11,643 nt of DNA, taken from Bacteroidia bacterium. Its GTDB lineage: Bacteria; Bacteroidota; Bacteroidia; Bacteroidales; Azobacteroidaceae. Of this stretch, positions 8,788 to 11,643 are shown in pieces. A program made the position numbers and the translations under genes. Under the pieces are notes generated by a model. It made no database searches and had not been told where the DNA came from. It worked only from the letters and a program-made list of their open reading frames with translations. Within the stretch, counting starts at the first letter, position 1; each line of letters starts with the position of its first letter. The stretch covers positions 1 through 11,643 of the forward strand of contig BNTT01000089.1 of assembly GCA_025996815.1 (NCBI GenBank), in the 5' to 3' direction.

Positions 8788-8811
8788 GACAACAAACAAA
8801 TTAGCACCCAT
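8788..8811 (+). repeat. Conserved spacer block, right copy
   Basis: This is the second copy of the spacer block, differing from 8014-8037 at one position. It lies 11 nt before the first inverted palindrome at 8823, close to the placement in the left module (13 nt before 8051). Confidence 0.7.
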
Positions 8812-8822
8812 GCAATCAGCCC

Positions 8823-9057
8823 GCATTCCGTTAGGAATGCTTCGCTCGGTAGAAACGACAATCACACCCCACACCTTGCATTCCGTAGGAATGCTTCGCT
8901 CGGTAGAAACGACAATCGCACCCCACACCTTGCATTCCGTAGGAATGCTTCGCTCGGTAGAAACGACAATCGCGCCTCATACCTTGCATTCCGTAGGAAT
9001 GCATCGCTCGGTAGAAACGACAATCGCATCCCACACCCTGCATTCCGTAGGAATGCA
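8823..9057 (+). repeat. 54-nt tandem array of palindrome units
   Basis: Five palindromes recur at 55, 54, 54 and 54 nt; the first interval is longer by the extra base of its GTTA loop. Each unit is a GCATTCC-GTA-GGAATGC hairpin, then TCGCTCGGTAGAAA (8842, 8896, 8950, 9004), then a CGACAATCGC-like stretch and a C/A-rich tail (CCCCACACC). The units are nearly identical, which implies recent tandem expansion. The period is divisible by three, so several frames stay open across the array without coding for a protein. It is not a CRISPR array because the intervening sequences are not unique. Confidence 0.9.
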
Positions 9058-9086
9058 TCCAATATCAACACAATAATAAATAAAAC

Positions 9087-10556
9087 ATGGAAATTTTACC
9101 ATCATACATAGAAGAAAAATTAACAGCACCAATTTTCAAAATGATTGGCGAGGCAGCCGATGCGTTGGGGCTGGAGACGTATGTCATCGGCGGATTTGTG
9201 CGCGATTTGCTGTTGCGCCGTCCGTCGAAGGATATTGATGTGGTGGCTGTGGGCGATGGGATTGCTTTGGCGCAGGCGGTGGCTAAGCGATTGGGTAGGA
9301 AGGCGCAGTTTGCGTTTTTTAAGAATTATGGGACGGCGCAGGTGAAGTTTCGGGAGGAGAAAACGGAAATTGAGTTTGTGGGTGCCCGCAGGGAGTCTTA
9401 TACGCGCGATTCGCGCAATCCTGTTGTGGAGCCGGGCACTTTGCAGGAAGACCAAAATCGGCGCGATTTCACGATTAATGCGATGGCTATCTGCTTGAAT
9501 GGTAATCGGTTTGGCGAATTTGTTGACCCTTTTAATGGTTTGCAGGATTTGAACGATTGCCGCCTTAAAACGCCGCTTGACCCTGATATTACGTTTAGCG
9601 ACGACCCTTTGCGGATGCTGCGCGCGGTGCGTTTTGCCTCGCAATTGGGCTTCGACATTGTTTCGGAAACGTTTGAAGCCATTGAGCGCAATGCGCCGCG
9701 CCTCGAAATCATCAGCAAGGAGCGCATTGTGGAGGAGTTGAACAAAATTGTTTTGTCGCCTCGCCCGTCTGTCGGCTTTGAATTGCTGGAACAAACGGGG
9801 CTGCTGCAACTTATTTTGCCCGAACTGACGGCTCTGAAAGGCATTGAAACGAAGGAGGGCATCGGTCACAAAGACAATTTCAGCCACACCTTGGCGGTGC
9901 TGGACAATCTGGCGCGGACAACCGACGACCTGTGGCTGCGCTGGTCGGCACTGTTTCACGACATCGGCAAGCCGCGCGTCAAACGCTTCGACCCGAAGCT
10001 CGGCTGGACGTTTCACGGGCACGAATACAAAGGGATGAAGATGCTCAAGCCCATTTTTCAGCGAATGAAATTTCCGCTGGACGACCGCCTGCGGTATGTG
10101 GAAACGCTGGTGTCGCTGCACATGCGCCCCATTGCGCTGTCGGACGAGGAGGTGACGGATTCCGCCATTCGCCGGCTGCTTTTCGACGCGAGCGATACGG
10201 TGGAAGACCTGATGCTGCTGTGCGAAGCCGACATCACGTCGAAAAATCCCGACAAAGTGCGCCAATTTCTGCACAATTTTAAAGTCGTCCGCAGCAAACT
10301 GCGCGAGATTGAAGAAAAAGACCGCGTGCGCAATTTTCAACCGCCGATAGACGGGCTGCAAATTATGGAAATGTTCGACCTGCCGCCCAACCGCACCGTT
10401 GGCGAACTCAAAACCGCCATCAAAGATGCCATCCTCGACGGCGTAATCCCCAACGAATACGATGCCGCCCACGCTTTTTTGGTGCAATTGGCACAGGAAA
10501 AGGGGCTTAATAGTACGTTTCAAGTACTTGTCGCTTCGAAAAATTCATCAATTTAA
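9087..10556 (+). CDS. cca: CCA tRNA nucleotidyltransferase with HD domain
   Basis: This enzyme adds or repairs the 3'-terminal CCA of tRNAs in the cytoplasm using CTP and ATP. The nucleotidyltransferase head has GGFVRDLLL (35-43), catalytic D49 and D51 in KDIDVV, and RRDFTINAMA (125-134). DDPLRMLRAVRFA (172-184) is the family's RNA-binding and fold motif. A class II poly(A) polymerase/CCA-transferase fold is clear. An HD phosphohydrolase domain follows, with H267, H291-D292 (LFHDIGKP) and H310/H312 (FHGHEYKG). Length (489 aa) is normal for the HD-containing type. The ATG at 9087 lies 12 bp after the right repeat module, so the native upstream region has been replaced or displaced. The last 50 bp overlap the end of the convergent ftcD gene, so the final residues after EKGL are unlikely to be conserved. 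Confidence 0.95.
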   Translation: MEILPSYIEEKLTAPIFKMIGEAADALGLETYVIGGFVRDLLLRRPSKDIDVVAVGDGIALAQAVAKRLGRKAQFAFFKNYGTAQVKFREEKTEIEFVGARRESYTRDSRNPVVEPGTLQEDQNRRDFTINAMAICLNGNRFGEFVDPFNGLQDLNDCRLKTPLDPDITFSDDPLRMLRAVRFASQLGFDIVSETFEAIERNAPRLEIISKERIVEELNKIVLSPRPSVGFELLEQTGLLQLILPELTALKGIETKEGIGHKDNFSHTLAVLDNLARTTDDLWLRWSALFHDIGKPRVKRFDPKLGWTFHGHEYKGMKMLKPIFQRMKFPLDDRLRYVETLVSLHMRPIALSDEEVTDSAIRRLLFDASDTVEDLMLLCEADITSKNPDKVRQFLHNFKVVRSKLREIEEKDRVRNFQPPIDGLQIMEMFDLPPNRTVGELKTAIKDAILDGVIPNEYDAAHAFLVQLAQEKGLNSTFQVLVASKNSSI

Positions 10557-11406
10557 GATAATGTGCGGGCAAATTGATAACAGCTTGCCGGGGTATCAAG
10601 CCGATTAATTCGCAGTTGGCAATACTTGTACCGTGGAGTGCAGCCTCCTTACGAATCGCCTCTACGACCTGATATATACCCGTTTGCATATAGTCAGTTA
10701 AGTTCATCGACACTTGCGCTTGTTTGGTTGCTTTGAGGAAAAAGCCTTTTGCTTTCACACAAGGCATACCACCATCACTGGAGCGAATTTTCCTAGCAAT
10801 GGTTTTGGCAATAACCAAGTCAATGGTATTTAGATTTACATTAAACGCGATAAGAGGCATACGCGCGCCTACTATTGTCGCACCGGCAGTCTGATGAGGG
10901 CGTGGTACTGGACCAGTAAAAAAATCGGGTTGCCATCGGGGCATTTGCATCTTCGCAGTCAATCCTTCAAATTCACCTCCGCGAACAGATGCCAAATTGC
11001 GGCGATGCTCGGCAGTTGCAGATTGTTCATACAAATAAACAGGCAAATCTAATAGGTCGCGAATAAGTTTGCCTGTTTTTTTCGCCAACTCATCGGCTTC
11101 ATCCATGGTCATATTGCGCAACGGAATGAATGGAATCACGTCTGCCGCCCCTATACGGGGATGCTCCCCATGATGCTGCCTTAAATCAATTTCGTGCATA
11201 GCAATGCCAACAGCCGCAATTACAGCCGCAGACAATGCTTGAGGCTCGCCAATCGCCGTCACCACCATCCGGTTATGGTCGCAGTCGCTGCTATAATCCA
11301 ACAACTTCACGCCCTCCATGTCCCGAAAAGCCCCAACAATGCGCTCCACCTTCTCCAAATCGCGCCCCTCGCTGAAATTGGGGACGCATTCTACTATTTT
11401 TTGCAT
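10507..11406 (-). CDS. ftcD: Glutamate formimidoyltransferase
   Basis: This enzyme transfers the formimidoyl group from N-formimidoyl-L-glutamate to tetrahydrofolate, the last step of one histidine degradation route. The start is taken at the ATG at 11404-11406, giving MQKIVECVPNFSEGRD, the family's usual N-terminus. The longer open frame to 11463 would add 19 unconserved residues and run through the promoter box. HHGEHPRIGAADVIPF places His at residue 82, matching the catalytic histidine known in the mammalian enzyme. MQMPRWQPDFF, VGARMPLIAFNVNL and AKGFFL are further family signatures. At 299 aa this is the stand-alone transferase without the cyclodeaminase domain found in the mammalian fusion. 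It is transcribed toward cca and overlaps its 3' end. No other histidine-degradation gene is visible. Confidence 0.95.
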   Translation of the reverse strand: MQKIVECVPNFSEGRDLEKVERIVGAFRDMEGVKLLDYSSDCDHNRMVVTAIGEPQALSAAVIAAVGIAMHEIDLRQHHGEHPRIGAADVIPFIPLRNMTMDEADELAKKTGKLIRDLLDLPVYLYEQSATAEHRRNLASVRGGEFEGLTAKMQMPRWQPDFFTGPVPRPHQTAGATIVGARMPLIAFNVNLNTIDLVIAKTIARKIRSSDGGMPCVKAKGFFLKATKQAQVSMNLTDYMQTGIYQVVEAIRKEAALHGTSIANCELIGLIPRQAVINLPAHYLKLMNFSKRQVLETYY

Positions 11407-11426
11407 TTTTAAAAATATTTCTGCCA

Positions 11427-11434
11427 CAAATGTA
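11427..11434 (-). promoter_or_regulatory. Bacteroidota -7 box for ftcD
   Basis: Read on the minus strand this is TACATTTG, a full match to the TAnnTTTG -7 element of Bacteroidota promoters, 20 nt upstream of the ftcD ATG. No well-spaced -33 TTG is evident; the nearest TTTG (minus strand, 11461-11464) is a few bases too far. The box supports the downstream ATG as the true start. Confidence 0.55.
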
Positions 11435-11493
11435 CAAAATAATTCATCATTATCTTTATTCAAAAAATATGATTATCGGAAATGATACCTAAC

Positions 11494-11508
11494 TTGGCTG
11501 AAAGCCAA
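11494..11508. other. Short hairpin in the region upstream of ftcD
   Basis: TTGGCT-GAA-AGCCAA forms a 6-bp stem with a 3-nt loop, followed on the plus strand by AATTTT. It may be the remains of a weak terminator or a site favoured by the adjacent insertion sequence. No gene is seen between 11407 and 11614. Confidence 0.4.
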
Positions 11509-11519
11509 AATTTTCATAA

Positions 11520-11544
11520 GAGGCTGTCTCAAAAGGACAGCCTC
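11520..11544. mobile_element. Probable left end of an insertion sequence (terminal hairpin)
   Basis: GAGGCTGTC and GACAGCCTC form a perfect 9-bp stem around the loop TCAAAAG, followed by ATTTTTATATA. GAGGCTGTCTCAAAA-type sequence is familiar as the terminal inverted repeat of IS1182-like elements in Bacteroidota. The hairpin would also block transcription entering the element from outside. The right end lies outside the window, so the element cannot be confirmed. A plain rho-independent terminator is the alternative. Confidence 0.5.
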
Positions 11545-11579
11545 ATTTTTATATATATTTAATATTCCCCTATTTTTCG

Positions 11580-11587
11580 TACCTTTG
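11580..11587 (+). promoter_or_regulatory. Bacteroidota -7 box upstream of the edge gene
   Basis: TACCTTTG matches TAnnTTTG exactly and lies 27 nt before the ATG at 11615. The region 19 nt upstream has TTT rather than TTG. The box probably drives the partial gene at the right edge. Confidence 0.65.
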
Positions 11588-11614
11588 CATCTGCAAATCA
11601 AAGATATAAGCATT

Positions 11615-11643
11615 ATGGCAAAAGTAGTATTTAAGGATTACAG
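11615..11643 (+). CDS. Start of a gene, 3'-partial; possibly an IS1182-type transposase
   Basis: Only nine complete codons are visible (MAKVVFKDY). The beginning resembles the (M)xKxVFKxY start of IS1182-type transposases as I recall them, and the terminal-repeat-like hairpin about 70 bp upstream supports this. Nine residues are too few for a firm call. The promoter box is well placed. Confidence 0.4.

Larger units (their letters stand above)
7881..9074. mobile_element. IS200-like transposase flanked by two palindrome-array modules
   Basis: A single-gene transposase (8148-8612) lies between two related repeat modules (7881-8141 and 8607-9074). Both begin with GAATAG followed by GTTGCAT and end with a CCAAT...AACACAAT box, so they are diverged copies in direct orientation. 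Twelve short palindromes occur in total: two plus two in the left module and three plus five in the right. The arrangement resembles the pairing of Y1 transposases with hairpin repeats (REP/RAYT systems, IS200/IS605 ends). The true mobile unit could be the whole block or a single module. It separates the restriction operon from cca. Confidence 0.65.
8607..9074. repeat. Right palindrome module (3 forward + spacer + 5 inverted)
   Basis: Forward palindromes lie at 8615-8633 (perfect TGCATCCC-TAC-GGGATGCA), 8671-8687 (one loop-side mismatch) and 8725-8741. TTTCTACCGAGCGA occurs at 8656-8669 and 8710-8723. An 81-nt spacer (8742-8822) holds the conserved GACAACAAACAAAT block. Inverted palindromes lie at 8823-8840 (loop GTTA), 8877-8894, 8931-8948, 8985-9003 and 9039-9057 (loop GTA). 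As in the left module, the palindrome next to the spacer is the only one with a GTTA loop. Open frames through here are by-products of the repeat; I see no real gene between 8613 and 9086. Confidence 0.87.

Noticed and set aside
8823..9057. CRISPR-like regular spacing of palindromic repeats
   Set aside because: The sequences between palindromes are themselves repeated, not unique spacers, and no cas gene is nearby.
8622..9071. Minus-strand frames opposite the repeat array
   Set aside because: Same cause: reverse-strand translation of palindromic repeat units.
8443..9111. Long plus-strand frames across the end of tnpA and the right module (also 8639-9076)
   Set aside because: They are produced by the 54-nt repeat, whose period keeps frames open. 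The peptides are tandem copies of the repeat and one frame runs into cca.
9120..10523. 467-codon minus-strand frame opposite cca
   Set aside because: Cca is unmistakable on the plus strand with all its motifs; the opposite frame has no recognisable domain and reflects codon bias.
11407..11463. Longer FtcD start at 11463
   Set aside because: The extra 19 residues are not family-like and would place the TACATTTG promoter box inside the coding region.

Overview
The window looks like a chromosomal segment from a member of the Bacteroidota, of unknown genus. Three things suggest this: TAnnTTTG-type promoter boxes (11427-11434 on the minus strand and 11580-11587 on the plus strand), an absence of clear Shine-Dalgarno sequences with A/T-rich leaders instead, and gene types and insertion-sequence ends typical of that phylum.

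Layout. (1) 3-3701 is a GC-richer housekeeping block, all on the plus strand: the 3' part of leuC (leucine biosynthesis), a two-domain DnaJ/CbpA-type co-chaperone, and an MltF-like lipoprotein that joins a solute-binding-type domain to a lytic transglycosylase domain. (2) 3708-7853 is an AT-richer defence island of three tightly packed genes. These are a DNA methyltransferase with an N-terminal helix-turn-helix, an AIPR-family protein with a possible nuclease-like N-terminus, and a TdeIII-type type II restriction endonuclease. The spacings are 2 bp between the first two genes and a 14-bp overlap between the last two, so they probably form one operon. (3) 7881-9074 is a repeat-rich mobile region. 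A small IS200/IS605-like (Y1 HUH) transposase is flanked by two related modules. Each module has short palindromes in one orientation, a conserved spacer, and the same palindromes in the opposite orientation; the right-hand module has expanded into a 54-nt tandem array. (4) 9087-11406 returns to housekeeping genes: the CCA-adding enzyme on plus and glutamate formimidoyltransferase on minus, converging with a 50-bp overlap. (5) 11520-11643 looks like the left end of a second insertion sequence: a terminal hairpin, a promoter and the first codons of a gene.

How the parts work together. The methyltransferase should protect the sites cut by the TdeIII-like enzyme, inferred to be GGNCC. The AIPR gene between them is the least understood part and may add an anti-phage or regulatory activity. 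The island and the transposase region together separate mltF from cca, which fits horizontal acquisition at that boundary. The best candidates for something undescribed are the paired inverted palindrome arrays around the transposase and the methyltransferase-AIPR-TdeIII operon.
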